Below, piece after piece: positions 26,659 to 35,300 of a stretch of DNA of 64,000 bases (positions are counted from its first letter, which is position 1; each line of letters starts with the position of its first letter). Origin of the DNA: Haloarcula nitratireducens. Lineage in GTDB: Archaea; Halobacteriota; Halobacteria; Halobacteriales; Haloarculaceae. The notes beneath the pieces are model-generated. The model saw only the letters and a list, made by a program, of their open reading frames with translations, was not told where the DNA came from and did no database searches. The stretch is taken from the NCBI RefSeq assembly GCF_019599505.1, contig NZ_RKLT01000006.1, positions 66,392 to 130,391 on the forward strand, written 5' to 3'. Both the position numbers and the translations under genes were made by a program.

Positions 26659-26928
26659 TCACTCTTCAGGCGAGGCTGTCTCCGTCTCCGTTCCCATTCC
26701 GGTTCCGGTCTCGGTCGCTTCGCCCATACCGGTCTCTGTCTCCTCGCCCATGCCGGTCTCGGTCTCTGTGGCCATGCCGCCTTCTGTCTCGGTGGCCATT
26801 CCGCCCTCGGTCGCCGTCCCGTCGCCGCCATCGCCGCCGTCACCGCCGTCGCCACAACCGGCCAGTGCCGCCAAGCCGCCGGCAACGAGTGTCAGTACAC
26901 CGCGTCGCGTCTGGGATCGTCGAGTCAT
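26659..26928 (-). CDS. Small Tat lipoprotein with acidic tandem repeats
   Basis: An 89-residue protein. MTRRSQTRRGVLTLVAGGLA then ALAGC gives a twin-arginine signal with lipobox. The mature part is a run of GDG triplets (DGGDGGDGGDG) followed by seven- to eight-residue repeats of the type GMATETE and GMGEETET. No folded domain is apparent, so it may be a surface spacer or simply low-complexity. The opposite strand is also open because of the repeats, but the signal peptide supports this strand. Confidence 0.65.
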   Translation of the reverse strand: MTRRSQTRRGVLTLVAGGLAALAGCGDGGDGGDGGDGTATEGGMATETEGGMATETETGMGEETETGMGEATETGTGMGTETETASPEE

Positions 26929-27080
26929 TACGTCCGGTCCCGACTCTATCCACCGACATTAGCAGTCACCGGCTATCGCCGGTCGGTTCGGCTTACTCGT
27001 CGCTGGGGGACGACGGCCCGATCCCATCGCTCAGAGCGCGAAAAGCGTCGGATAAGTCGGGGTTACTCGGACGCCGACCG

Positions 27081-28487
27081 CTATTCGCCCAGCAGTCGGT
27101 CGACGATCTCCTCGGGGTCGAACGGTTCGAGGTCGTCGTAGTCCTGTCCCGTCCCCAGAAAGAGGATGGGCTTGCCCGTGACGTGCGCGACGGAGATGGC
27201 CGCGCCGCCCTGCGGGTCGGCGTCGGCCTTCGTCAACACCGCGCCGTCGATCTCGGCGGCGGCGTCGAACTCGCGGGCGCGGTTGACCGCGTCCTGTCCG
27301 GCGACGGCCTCGTCGACGAACAGCGTCATGTCGGGGTCGATGTTGCGGTCGATCTTCGCCAGTTGGTCCATCAGGCCGTCGTTGGTGTGGAGGCGACCGG
27401 CGGTGTCGCCGAGCACCACGTCGACGTCGTTGGCCTTCGCGTACTCGACGGCGTCGTAGACGACCGCCGTCGGGTCCGACCCCTGTTCGTGGGTGATGAC
27501 CTTCTTCCCGAGGTTCTGTGCGTGCTTCTGGAGCTGTTCGTTCGCGCCGGCGCGGTAGGTGTCGCCGTTCGCCAGCACAGTCGAGAGGCCCCGTTCCTCG
27601 AAGTACTGCGAGAGCTTGGCGATGGTCGTCGTCTTCCCGACGCCGTTGACGCCGGTGAAGACGATGACCACGGGTTTATCGGCCGTTCGAACGCGCTCGT
27701 CGAAGTCGAACTGACCGACGCTGATGACGTCGTACAGCGCCTCGCGCAACGCGTCGCGCACGAGACTCCCCGTACCGGAGAGTCGGCGGCGGGTCTGTCC
27801 GGTGAGGTTCGCCTTGACGCCGTCTAGAATCTCGCCCGCGACGCTCATCTCCACGTCGCTCGACAGCAGGGCGAATTCGAGGTCGTCGAGGTGACGCTGG
27901 AGATCGTCCTCCTCGATGACCGTCTTCCCGGTCGCCATGATCTTCGCCCGCTGGGTCAGACTCCGGCCGTTATCGTCGTCTTCCCCGTCTCCCCCGTCCG
28001 CCTCGCCGTCGCTCTCCTCGGCCTCTTCGGCCGCCGCCTCGGGCGACGTGGCCGGCGTTCCGGTCGGGGCGTCGGGTCCGGTGACCTCCTCGTCGGCGTC
28101 TTCGTCGGCCGGAATCTCGGTTTCGGCGTCGGGCTCGGTGTCGGTGTCGTCTGTCGACGGCTCCCCGTCGCCGTCGACCGGTCCCGGCGGCTCCTCGGCG
28201 GCGGTGTCGGCGTCGGCCGTCGTCTCCGGCGAGGCCGTCGCCGTCGCTTCCGGTTCGACCGTCTCCTCGCCGGGACCGCCCTCGGCCGTGCGTTCGTCGG
28301 GTTCCGTCTCGGCGGCCGTCGAGTCGTCTTCGTCTGCCGCCGCTTCGTCCGCCGCCGTGTCGTCGTCGACCGACGCTTCGTCGGTCGATTCTCCCTCGAC
28401 GGCCTCCTCCTCGACGGCCTCTTCGTCGACGTCCTCCTCGACGTCGCTGGTGAACCCGCTGAGTTTGTCCTTCAGTCCGTCGAACAT
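27081..28487 (-). CDS. ftsY: Signal recognition particle receptor FtsY
   Basis: Membrane-associated GTPase docking SRP to the Sec translocon. The 468-residue protein has an acidic N-terminal extension of about 170 residues (VEEEAVEGESTDEASVDDDT and similar), typical of halophiles, followed by the NG domain: G1 GVNGVGKTTTIAKLS, DTYRAGANEQL, G3 DTAGRLHTND, G4 TKADADPQGGAAIS. It is the third gene of rpl18a-pfdA-ftsY, separated from pfdA by 6 bp. Confidence 0.97.
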   Translation of the reverse strand: MFDGLKDKLSGFTSDVEEDVDEEAVEEEAVEGESTDEASVDDDTAADEAAADEDDSTAAETEPDERTAEGGPGEETVEPEATATASPETTADADTAAEEPPGPVDGDGEPSTDDTDTEPDAETEIPADEDADEEVTGPDAPTGTPATSPEAAAEEAEESDGEADGGDGEDDDNGRSLTQRAKIMATGKTVIEEDDLQRHLDDLEFALLSSDVEMSVAGEILDGVKANLTGQTRRRLSGTGSLVRDALREALYDVISVGQFDFDERVRTADKPVVIVFTGVNGVGKTTTIAKLSQYFEERGLSTVLANGDTYRAGANEQLQKHAQNLGKKVITHEQGSDPTAVVYDAVEYAKANDVDVVLGDTAGRLHTNDGLMDQLAKIDRNIDPDMTLFVDEAVAGQDAVNRAREFDAAAEIDGAVLTKADADPQGGAAISVAHVTGKPILFLGTGQDYDDLEPFDPEEIVDRLLGE

Positions 28488-28493
28488 GTGGCC

Positions 28494-28961
28494 TTACTCG
28501 TCGTCGCCCTGCTCTTCCTGCTGCTGTTGCATCATCTGCTGCATCTGCTGTTGTTGCATCTGCTGGGCCTGCTGTTCGAGTTCCTCCTTCTCGGTCTCGA
28601 CCTCGGCGATCTCGGACTGGAGGTCCTCGATGCGGTCGTCCAGCGTCTCCTTCTTCGTCTCCAGGGAGCTGACAGCGCCCTCCTGGTCGCGTTCTGCGGC
28701 GTAGCCGCCGCCCAGCGAGACGACGATCTCGTCGATGTCGTCGACGGTCGCGCGGATGTAGGCGTCGCCGCCGACCGGGACCTGCACGGTCGAACCGGAC
28801 TCGAGGGTCTCGATGGCCTCGATGGCCTCGTCGGCCTCGGTCTTCTCCTGCTGGAGTCCTTCGATCTCCTGTTCGATCGCCTCAATCTCCTGGTCCATCT
28901 GCTCGATCTCCTGGGAGATCTGCTGCATCTGACCGCCGCCGCCGCCACCGCCGCCCATCAT
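28494..28961 (-). CDS. pfdA: Prefoldin subunit alpha
   Basis: Chaperone subunit that forms the prefoldin hexamer with beta subunits and hands unfolded proteins to the thermosome. The 155 residues show two long coiled coils (QQISQEIEQMDQEIEAIEQE and SSLETKKETLDDRIEDLQSE) flanking a beta hairpin core (STVQVPVGGDAYIRATVDDI, EIVVSLGGGYAAERD). The N-terminus is Gly-rich and the C-terminus Gln/Met-rich. The start is ATGATG overlapping the rpl18a stop, so the choice between 28961 and 28958 is arbitrary. Confidence 0.95.
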   Translation of the reverse strand: MMGGGGGGGGQMQQISQEIEQMDQEIEAIEQEIEGLQQEKTEADEAIEAIETLESGSTVQVPVGGDAYIRATVDDIDEIVVSLGGGYAAERDQEGAVSSLETKKETLDDRIEDLQSEIAEVETEKEELEQQAQQMQQQQMQQMMQQQQEEQGDDE

Positions 28962-29131
28962 GCTGCCACCTCGTCGATGGTGATCTCGGTGCGCTTGAGG
29001 TTGTGGTGGGAGCCGAAGTCGCTGTAGACGCGCTCTTCGGCGACGTTCTCGTTGGGGGCCTCCACTTCCGTCTCGAACTCCTGTGGGCCGTCTCGGGCCG
29101 GGAAACTACCACGAACAGTGAACGTGCTCAT
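28958..29131 (-). CDS. rpl18a: Large ribosomal subunit protein L18Ae (LX)
   Basis: A 57-residue archaeal ribosomal protein: STFTVRGSFPARDGPQEFET, then NVAEERVYSDFGSHHNLKRT. Length and sequence match the archaeal LX/L18Ae family. It leads the operon rpl18a-pfdA-ftsY, an order conserved in haloarchaea, and its stop overlaps the pfdA start. ATG 29131 is the only suitable start. Confidence 0.95.
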   Translation of the reverse strand: MSTFTVRGSFPARDGPQEFETEVEAPNENVAEERVYSDFGSHHNLKRTEITIDEVAA

Positions 29132-29222
29132 GTCCTCCGGTGCGGGCACGACAGGGAAGTATCTTCCCCTTCCACCTCTGCAGCGGCCCCGTTTCCGCGT
29201 ACGCTCCGGGACGTCTGCCGAC

Positions 29223-30722
29223 TCACGCTTCGCTCGGGCCACGCGAGACGACGTAGGCCTCCCCGCGGAACGTGAACCGTCGATGCCGCTCGTCGTAGCC
29301 GACGGCGTTGTCGACGACGTGAGCGTCGGTCCGCAGCAGAACTCGGTCGGTCTCGGCGGTGAGAAACGGGAGCGTGTTCCGGAGGCCGCGGCCCGCCCCG
29401 GCACCCGTCCCGGCCATCACCTGCTCGGCGATGAGGCGCTCGGCGGCGGTTCCGGTGCGTTCGAGCGTGACCGTCCCGTCCGGCGGGTGTCGCCCGTCGT
29501 CGAACTCGTCGGTGGTGACGGTGACCGTTCCCCCGTCACGGTGGGCGATGGCGTCGTCCGTCGGTTCCACGGCGACGGAGTCGCCGATCAGTTCGACGAG
29601 CGCACCGCTCTGTGGCACCGGGTGGCCGTACCCCGCGACGGCGGCGTACTCGCCGCCGCCGAGATAGCCCTGCGAGAGCCCGCCGTCGCTGCAGTCCTCG
29701 CCGCAGGCGACGGGCTCTCCCCGAGACGCCCGGAGCGACCACTGTTTGGTGCCGCCGGGCGGGAGGCCGCGGCAGTCGTCGGTGTGCGTTCGCGGGGCGA
29801 CGTAGTACCACTCGCCGTCGACGAGCTTGTAGAGGCTCCAGTGCCCGCACTGCAACGTCTCTCGGCTGTGGTTGACCATCTCGAAGTCGACGCGGCCGTT
29901 CAGTTCGAGGCGCTCGGTCGAGGGCCGGACGAACGCCGCCGTCCCGGGACCCGCCTCGTGGTACCACTGGACCTGTCCGCCGCTCGGAAACGTCGGCACC
30001 GAGCGCCCGGCGAACCGGGAGTTGACCGACGGGCCGGGGCTGTTCGAGTCCCAGACGTTGATGTGGGTATCGCCGCCGAACTGATAGGTGCCGGTCGGTC
30101 GCCCCCGCATCCCGGGCGACCCGACGAGGACGTACTCCAGTCTGGCCCACTCGCCGGGACCCAGACGGGCGGTCCGGGCCATCCACGGTCCCATCTCGTC
30201 GGCGCGCCAGTAGCCGCTGTCGGCGCGGACGACCGCGGGCACTCGCCGGGCGAGGTCGTTGTTCCGGGTCGGCGCGAGGTGGAGGGCGTCGTCGTCGCCG
30301 TGGTCGCCCGGGGGGCGGCCGTGGATCTGTCCGACCATCGGGACCTCGCCGAGCGTGAACGTCCTCTCGGCGTCGGTGCCGTTCTGGAACCAGCCGCGGA
30401 GCCTGGCGGGATGAGAGGGCGTCGCGGTCCGGTCGAACCACAGCGCGATCTGCCCGCCCTCGGGCGCGTGTATCCACGAGTCCAGCGCGTACGTCCGCGG
30501 GCCCGTCTCCAGGGTGATGACCCTCGTCAGCGTCTCCGGCCGCGGCGGGTCGCCGTCCGCGTTCGTCGCCGTGGCCGGCGAGTCGGTGTTCGACGGGTCG
30601 GGCGTCGGCCGGTCCGCGGGCGTGATACTCGGTAGCTCGTCGGTCTCTCCCACCCCGAACGAACAGCCCGCCACCCCGGCGACGCTCGCCGCGAGCGACG
30701 TGAGGAGGGCGCGTCTTCGCAT
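29223..30722 (-). CDS. Large secreted lipoprotein of unknown function
   Basis: A 499-residue protein with a twin-arginine-like signal and lipobox (MRRRALLTSLAASVAGVAGC). After a Pro/Thr/Asp linker, the mature part is mostly beta strands. Features include a segment with paired cysteines (TDDCRGLPPGG, CGEDCSDGGL) and repeated WY/aromatic motifs (MVNHSRETLQCGHWSLYKLV). I recognise no catalytic motif. The start at 30722 is fixed by the signal; a long open extension upstream is antisense noise over the divergent gene. It is divergent from the PQQ-propeller lipoprotein, with 99 bp between the starts. Confidence 0.75.
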   Translation of the reverse strand: MRRRALLTSLAASVAGVAGCSFGVGETDELPSITPADRPTPDPSNTDSPATATNADGDPPRPETLTRVITLETGPRTYALDSWIHAPEGGQIALWFDRTATPSHPARLRGWFQNGTDAERTFTLGEVPMVGQIHGRPPGDHGDDDALHLAPTRNNDLARRVPAVVRADSGYWRADEMGPWMARTARLGPGEWARLEYVLVGSPGMRGRPTGTYQFGGDTHINVWDSNSPGPSVNSRFAGRSVPTFPSGGQVQWYHEAGPGTAAFVRPSTERLELNGRVDFEMVNHSRETLQCGHWSLYKLVDGEWYYVAPRTHTDDCRGLPPGGTKQWSLRASRGEPVACGEDCSDGGLSQGYLGGGEYAAVAGYGHPVPQSGALVELIGDSVAVEPTDDAIAHRDGGTVTVTTDEFDDGRHPPDGTVTLERTGTAAERLIAEQVMAGTGAGAGRGLRNTLPFLTAETDRVLLRTDAHVVDNAVGYDERHRRFTFRGEAYVVSRGPSEA

Positions 30723-30821
30723 TGTCGGTACGTCGGGCGCGCGGGCTTTACGCTTTCTGGACGGAGAACCGGACGTTTCGGCGCGCTCGCCGCGCGATTT
30801 AAGCCGTCCCGTCCGGTAGCG

Positions 30822-32051
30822 GTGGGCGTGAACGAGCGCGGGCACACGCGACGGGGGTTTCTCGCCGGGGCCGGGAGCGCGGTACTCGGGTCGCTCGCCG
30901 GCTGTCAGTCGGCGTTCGACCCGCTCGCCTCGACGGTCCTCGACGAGTTCGCGGCCACGCAGTTCCGGCAGGGGCTGTTGAATCAGGGCTACACGGACCG
31001 GTCGATTCCCGGGAGCGTCGAGAAGGCGTGGGAACTGCCGACTAACCGCGGTGACCACACAGCCGCGAAGGGGAGCCCGGCGCTGGCACCGACCGGCGAC
31101 CTCGTCGTCGCCGACGACACCGGCCGGATACGAGCCGTCTCGACCGGCGGCGAGGTGCAGTGGGCGACGACCATCACGCGGGCCACGCGGGGGAGCCACG
31201 GGACGGCGGCCATCGCCAACGACACGGCCTACGTCGGCACGTACGACGGCGCGCTGTCGGCCGTCGATATCGAGACCGGGCGACGCCGCTGGCGGACGCA
31301 ACTCGGCGACGCCATCGGCGCGAGTCCGACCTACTACAACGGAATTCTCTACGTCGCCGTCGAGCACTCGGCTCCCAGCGGCAGCGTCGCGGCGGTCGAC
31401 GCCGCCACCGGCGACGTCCACTGGCGGGACTCCTGGCCGACGAACCACCCGCACTCGACGGTGGCGCTGGACCGTGAACGCGATCGCCTGCTGTTCGGGT
31501 CCAACGACGGGCACGTCTACGCGTGGTCGTTCCCCGACCTCGAACGCGCCTGGACCTACGACACCCGCGGCGACGTGAAAGCGCCCATCGCCGTCGCCGA
31601 CGGCCTCGCCATCGTCCCGTCGTGGGCCGGAACGATTACGGCGGTCAACGTCGAAAACGGCTTCCGCAAGTGGGAGTTCGAGGCCGACGCCGACGTGATG
31701 TGTGCGCCCGCCGTCGCCGACGGCACCGTCTACGTCGGCAGCCACGACGACCGGATCTACGCCATCGACCTCGACAGCGGCGAAGAGGTGTGGCGCTACG
31801 ACACCGGCGGCTGGATCATCGGGAGCGTCGTCGCCACGCCCGAACACGTCCTGGTGGGGTCGTACGACACCCGCCTCTACGCGTTGGAGCGGGAGACCGG
31901 CGACGTGACGTGGTCGGTGCCGAACCGAGGCCACGTCACCAGCGCGCCGCTCGTAACCGAGGACGCGATCTACTACGCGGAGCGAGCGCCGTGGGACGGC
32001 GAGGAACTGGTGGGACCGGGGTATCTGTACAAACTGAGCGAGGCTACGTAG
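30822..32051 (+). CDS. PQQ-type beta-propeller lipoprotein (BamB-like)
   Basis: A 409-residue exported protein. Signal GHTRRGFLAGAGSAVLGSLA plus GC gives a Tat motif and lipobox. The body is a run of propeller blades with the repeat form VYVGTYDGALSAVDIETGRR, LYVAVEHSAPSGSVAAVDAA, VYVGSHDDRIYAIDLDSGEE and VLVGSYDTRLYALERETGDV, each carrying the tryptophan/GxW-like closing strand (e.g. WRYDTGG). No PQQ dehydrogenase catalytic residues are seen, so a scaffold or binding role is likely. GTG 30822 is used; GTG 30828 is an equal alternative. Confidence 0.86.
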   Translation: MGVNERGHTRRGFLAGAGSAVLGSLAGCQSAFDPLASTVLDEFAATQFRQGLLNQGYTDRSIPGSVEKAWELPTNRGDHTAAKGSPALAPTGDLVVADDTGRIRAVSTGGEVQWATTITRATRGSHGTAAIANDTAYVGTYDGALSAVDIETGRRRWRTQLGDAIGASPTYYNGILYVAVEHSAPSGSVAAVDAATGDVHWRDSWPTNHPHSTVALDRERDRLLFGSNDGHVYAWSFPDLERAWTYDTRGDVKAPIAVADGLAIVPSWAGTITAVNVENGFRKWEFEADADVMCAPAVADGTVYVGSHDDRIYAIDLDSGEEVWRYDTGGWIIGSVVATPEHVLVGSYDTRLYALERETGDVTWSVPNRGHVTSAPLVTEDAIYYAERAPWDGEELVGPGYLYKLSEAT

Positions 32052-32132
32052 CAACCTCGATACCGAGGCGGCGAAGCCGCCGAGGCGCGGTGTGATGAGG
32101 CGACGTAGCGCCCGCGTTCCCGACTCAGGTTC

Positions 32133-33536
32133 TCAGTCGGACTCGGCGGTCGCGTCGTGGCTCGCGTTCGCCTGGACCTCCGCGCCGTCGGCGTGGAACG
32201 ACCCGAGCGTGTTGTAGAGGCCGCGCTCGTAGATGTCCGGCTCCTTGCTGATGCCGATGTGTGAGCCGATCTTCGCGTCGGCCCAGTACGCGCGGTGCGG
32301 TCCCTCGAACAGCCGTTTCAGCAGTCGGGCATCGATCTCCATCTTCACCCAGCCGTCCTCGTAGTCGCCGGTGTCCAAGTCGGTCGTGTAGTCGAACCCG
32401 CTCCCGTCCATCGACAGCTCCAGACAGACGCCGTCGACCAGCGGAATCAGGACGGTGGTGTCCGTCTCGTAGCCGATTCGGGCGCGCTTACCCTCCATGT
32501 TCTCGTAGGCCAGCGGGACGTACGCCCGGAACTCGTCGACGGTCGGCATCGGGTCGGACTCGTAGCCAAACGAACGCGGGGCCAGTTCTTCTTCGATGTA
32601 GCGTCGCTTCGCTTCGGGGTCGGCCGGTTCGAACGGGGCCGAGCGTTCGCCCGTCGTCACGTCGACGTGCTCGCCGGAGTTGAGGAAGACGCACTCGTGG
32701 TCCTCGCCCGTGTTGGATTCGAAGAACTCCTTGGCCTCGATCCGCGGCGGGTTCGCGGTGTACTCGTTGAGGTGCGCGAGGTCGCCCGCGAGCACGTACT
32801 CACCGGCGAAGGGCATGTAGTAGGTCGGTTCGAACAGGTCGATGAAGTTCAGGGCCAGTTCGTGTTTCTCCTGAATGACGCGGTCGCGCTCCGCGATTTT
32901 CTCCTCGTGGTCGTAGTTAGTGACGGCTTGCGGGTAGAACTGCGCCGCGCTGTACTGGTGACAGAGCATGTCGACGTCGCCGTACTCGCGCTTTATCTTC
33001 CGGCAACTCGACTCCGCCATCGGGTAGGGACAGTCGTTCGTGTTGACGAGCGTCTGCTCGCCGTCGTCGATGACGGCCATCGAGTCGACCTGCGTCGAGC
33101 CGGTCTGGTCGGCCTCGCTGTCGTACCACGTACAGCCGAAGAAGTTGCCGCAGAGTTCCGGGTCACAGCCGTCGGCCGCGAGGACGTTGATGTGGGTGTC
33201 GCCGCCCAGGTGCGTGCGCTCGTCGTGAGGGAGTTCGACGGCCTCGAACCCGAGGTCCTCGACGGCGTCTCTGAGATAATCCCAGCGGTAGTCGTGGATG
33301 AGAACGGGGATGTCGCTGTCCATCCGTTCGAGCGAGGGCGGATGGAAGTGGTCGGGGTGGACGTGCGAGACGTAGATGTAGTCCACGTCGTCGAAGTCTT
33401 CCGGTTCGAAGTCGGGAGCGGGGTAGTGCGCCCACGATCCGTAGTACGCGCCGTCGAGTAACCACGGATCGCACAGGATCTGTACGTCTCCTGTCTCGAC
33501 CAGCACCGCCGCTGATTCGAGATACGTGACTCGCAT
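32133..33536 (-). CDS. MBL-fold metallohydrolase, UlaG/CMAH-like
   Basis: A 467-residue protein. The N-terminal metallo-beta-lactamase fold has LYLES-like strand RVTYLESAAVLVETGDVQIL, then CDPWLLDGAYYGSW, and the metal motif SHVHPDHFHP. Further ligands are probably in LPHDERTHLGGDTHINVL and VNTNDCPYP. The DPWL and following aromatic segment resemble the hydroxylase-related MBL proteins (CMAH, sugar-modifying) more than RNase Z. A C-terminal domain of about 150 residues (DGVCLELSMDGSGFDYTTDL) resembles an SCP2/DUF1989-like fold only loosely. ATG 33536 is preferred over GTG 33545. Function unknown; the next gene is divergent. Confidence 0.72.
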   Translation of the reverse strand: MRVTYLESAAVLVETGDVQILCDPWLLDGAYYGSWAHYPAPDFEPEDFDDVDYIYVSHVHPDHFHPPSLERMDSDIPVLIHDYRWDYLRDAVEDLGFEAVELPHDERTHLGGDTHINVLAADGCDPELCGNFFGCTWYDSEADQTGSTQVDSMAVIDDGEQTLVNTNDCPYPMAESSCRKIKREYGDVDMLCHQYSAAQFYPQAVTNYDHEEKIAERDRVIQEKHELALNFIDLFEPTYYMPFAGEYVLAGDLAHLNEYTANPPRIEAKEFFESNTGEDHECVFLNSGEHVDVTTGERSAPFEPADPEAKRRYIEEELAPRSFGYESDPMPTVDEFRAYVPLAYENMEGKRARIGYETDTTVLIPLVDGVCLELSMDGSGFDYTTDLDTGDYEDGWVKMEIDARLLKRLFEGPHRAYWADAKIGSHIGISKEPDIYERGLYNTLGSFHADGAEVQANASHDATAESD

Positions 33537-33739
33537 CGTCCGCACCTTCGAGGCTGTCCACTATTGTTATAATCGGGTTGTCAGAAATAGCGCCGAGTTA
33601 TCTCTCGGTGAGGGAACGCATACGGTCGGTACGCCGTCTATACGCAGGCTTCGCGTCGGCGGCCGACCGGGCGGCATCGCCGGGTCGCGAGTCCGGGAGA
33701 AGCGAAACCCCTTACAGCGTCGGTCGTCGATACTGCGCT

Positions 33740-34210
33740 ATGAGCACGATTCGGGTCGTCTGGGGGACGGCGACCGGCCCGACCGCGCTGTCGTCGTACG
33801 ACGCGGCACTCGCCGAGGCCGGCGTCCACAACTACAACCTCGTGACCCTCTCGTCGGTCATCCCGGCGGGACCGGCCATCGAGGTGGTCGGCACCGCGCC
33901 GGACCTCGGGCCACCCGGCGAGGCCATCGAGGTCGTCCAGTCGGCGGCCACCGCCGCGCCCGGCGAGCGGGCGGCCGCCGGCATCGGCTGGGCGCGCACC
34001 GCCGACGGCCCCGGGATCTTCTACGAGGTCGACGGCACCGACCCCGACGCCGTCCGCGCGGAAATTCGCGACGGACTCGCCGCCGGCCGCGACCTCCGCG
34101 AGTGGGACTTCGTCGAGGAGACGGTCCGCGTCGAGTCGGTCGCCCCCGACGACGACTACGCCAGCGCGGTGGTACTCGCCACCTACGGCGAGAGCCGCCC
34201 GGTCGTGTAG
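33740..34210 (+). CDS. pdaD: Pyruvoyl-dependent arginine decarboxylase
   Basis: Makes agmatine from arginine, the first step of polyamine and archaeal agmatidine supply. The 156-residue proenzyme (MSTIRVVWGTATGPTALSSY) contains the self-cleavage site NLVTLSSVIPAG; chain breakage between Ser38 and Ser39 would turn Ser39 into the pyruvoyl group. Length matches the family of about 150-165 residues. ATG 33740 lies about 30 nt after a CTTACAG-like box. A long upstream frame is dismissed because it lacks family sequence. Confidence 0.93.
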   Translation: MSTIRVVWGTATGPTALSSYDAALAEAGVHNYNLVTLSSVIPAGPAIEVVGTAPDLGPPGEAIEVVQSAATAAPGERAAAGIGWARTADGPGIFYEVDGTDPDAVRAEIRDGLAAGRDLREWDFVEETVRVESVAPDDDYASAVVLATYGESRPVV

Positions 34211-34306
34211 CTTCTCGGACCCGAACGGCGCGCTTCCGTCGGCCGCGAACGATGCCTGAGCCACGGGGTTTTTAGTACCCTGACTCCTACGTGGAGCAGA
34301 ACGTCC

Positions 34307-34660
34307 ATGTACGGAAACACGTCCTTCGGCGGCGACACGGAGAAAGTGACGCTCACTCCAGAGCAGCGACAGACACTCCGCGAGGACTTAGCGAGCGTCG
34401 CCGCCCGGACGCGGGACCTGCTCCCTGGCGAGTTCGTGGTCGGATCGGAGATAAGCGACGGCGAGGCCGGGCCGCGAGCGACCATCGCTGTCCAGCCGCC
34501 GGTCGGCTCCGTCGTCAGCGCGGGCTACGCGCCGGAGGACCCGGAGAGCGCGACGATAACGGCAGACGAACGCGACGACCTCGCCCAGGGCATCGCCGCC
34601 TCCGCGGCGCTGCAGGTCAAACAGGTGATGGGCGACGATCCGACGCCGACCGCGCAGTAA
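34307..34660 (+). CDS. DUF5811 family haloarchaeal protein
   Basis: A 117-residue acidic protein that starts MYGNTSFGGDTEKVTLTPEQ and continues EDLASVAARTRDLLPGEFVV, the pattern of the haloarchaea-specific DUF5811 family. One helix-rich half is followed by a beta segment (RATIAVQPPVGSVVSAGYA). No enzymatic motif. A TTTTTAGT box lies about 36 nt upstream of the ATG. The stop lies 1 bp before the end of a convergent small membrane gene. Confidence 0.75.
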   Translation: MYGNTSFGGDTEKVTLTPEQRQTLREDLASVAARTRDLLPGEFVVGSEISDGEAGPRATIAVQPPVGSVVSAGYAPEDPESATITADERDDLAQGIAASAALQVKQVMGDDPTPTAQ

Positions 34661-34661
34661 G

Positions 34662-34859
34662 TCACGTTCCGTTTTCCGCCGGCGGGTCGTAGAACAGCGC
34701 GTAGCCGATCGGCCCGCTGGCCGAGAGGCTCCCGACGGCCATCGCGGTGACGACGCTCAACGAGGTCAGCACGGCACCGAACGCGGCCAGCACCATCGAC
34801 AGGGCGATACTCGCCAAGATGATGTCCGCCGTCGCCGGGAGAGGGGCGGCTCCGAGCAT
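34662..34859 (-). CDS. Small two-helix membrane protein
   Basis: A 65-residue protein with two hydrophobic stretches ([20 protein letters not shown] and [20 protein letters not shown]) and a polar C-terminus. It is convergent with the DUF5811 gene, 1 bp apart. Unrecognised; codon use and the membrane pattern support coding. Confidence 0.6.
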   Translation of the reverse strand: MLGAAPLPATADIILASIALSMVLAAFGAVLTSLSVVTAMAVGSLSASGPIGYALFYDPPAENGT

Positions 34860-34897
34860 CCTGTCTCGACGGAGGCGCGCCAGCTAATTAAATATTA

Positions 34898-35221
34898 TTA
34901 CTGTCCGTCCGGCGAGGTCTGTACCGTCCAGTCCTCGTCGGCGACGAGGGTCTCGCGGGCGGCGCTGTAATCGCGCGCGGCCATCCCGTAGAACGACTGC
35001 CGTCCGACCGGGGTCCGGTACCGGAGGACGACGGTGTGGTCGGTCACGTCGAAGACGGTCAGCGACTGGCGGTCGGACTCGTCGGTCCACGTCTCGCGAT
35101 GCGTTCCCTCTCGGTCCACGCAGCGGTGGCCGTACTCCCAACTGTGCGACTCCGCGCGCGAAAGCGAGATCGGGAACGTCGAGGCCGGCGAGTCCGCGGT
35201 CGACGTGTCTGACGTTGCCAT
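34898..35221 (-). CDS. Conserved-looking hypothetical protein
   Basis: A 107-residue soluble protein with Ser/Thr-rich N-terminus and a middle resembling a small beta barrel (RQSLTVFDVTDHTVVLRYRT). The C-terminus is acidic (TLVADEDWTVQTSPDGQ). I recognise no family. The gene lies in the same direction as infB downstream, separated from the infB stop by 79 bp reading leftward. Confidence 0.55.
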   Translation of the reverse strand: MATSDTSTADSPASTFPISLSRAESHSWEYGHRCVDREGTHRETWTDESDRQSLTVFDVTDHTVVLRYRTPVGRQSFYGMAARDYSAARETLVADEDWTVQTSPDGQ

Positions 35222-35300
35222 GTGGTACGGTTACACGAAGCGACGAAAAACCGTGTTGGTTTCGGCAGTCGGGACCGCCGGGGTCGACCCTCGGCGTCGC

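Noticed and set aside
26252..26962. A 236-codon plus-strand frame across the nirA spacer and the small lipoprotein gene
   Set aside because: Its second half (VSVPIPVPVSV and similar) is the reverse complement of the lipoprotein repeats, and it lacks a sensible start; only a short inner part is kept as a possible relic.
29223..32054. A 943-residue extension of the secreted lipoprotein upstream to 32054
   Set aside because: The extra 444 residues lie opposite the PQQ-propeller gene and are Arg/Asp-rich without domains; the Tat signal at 30722 fixes the true start.
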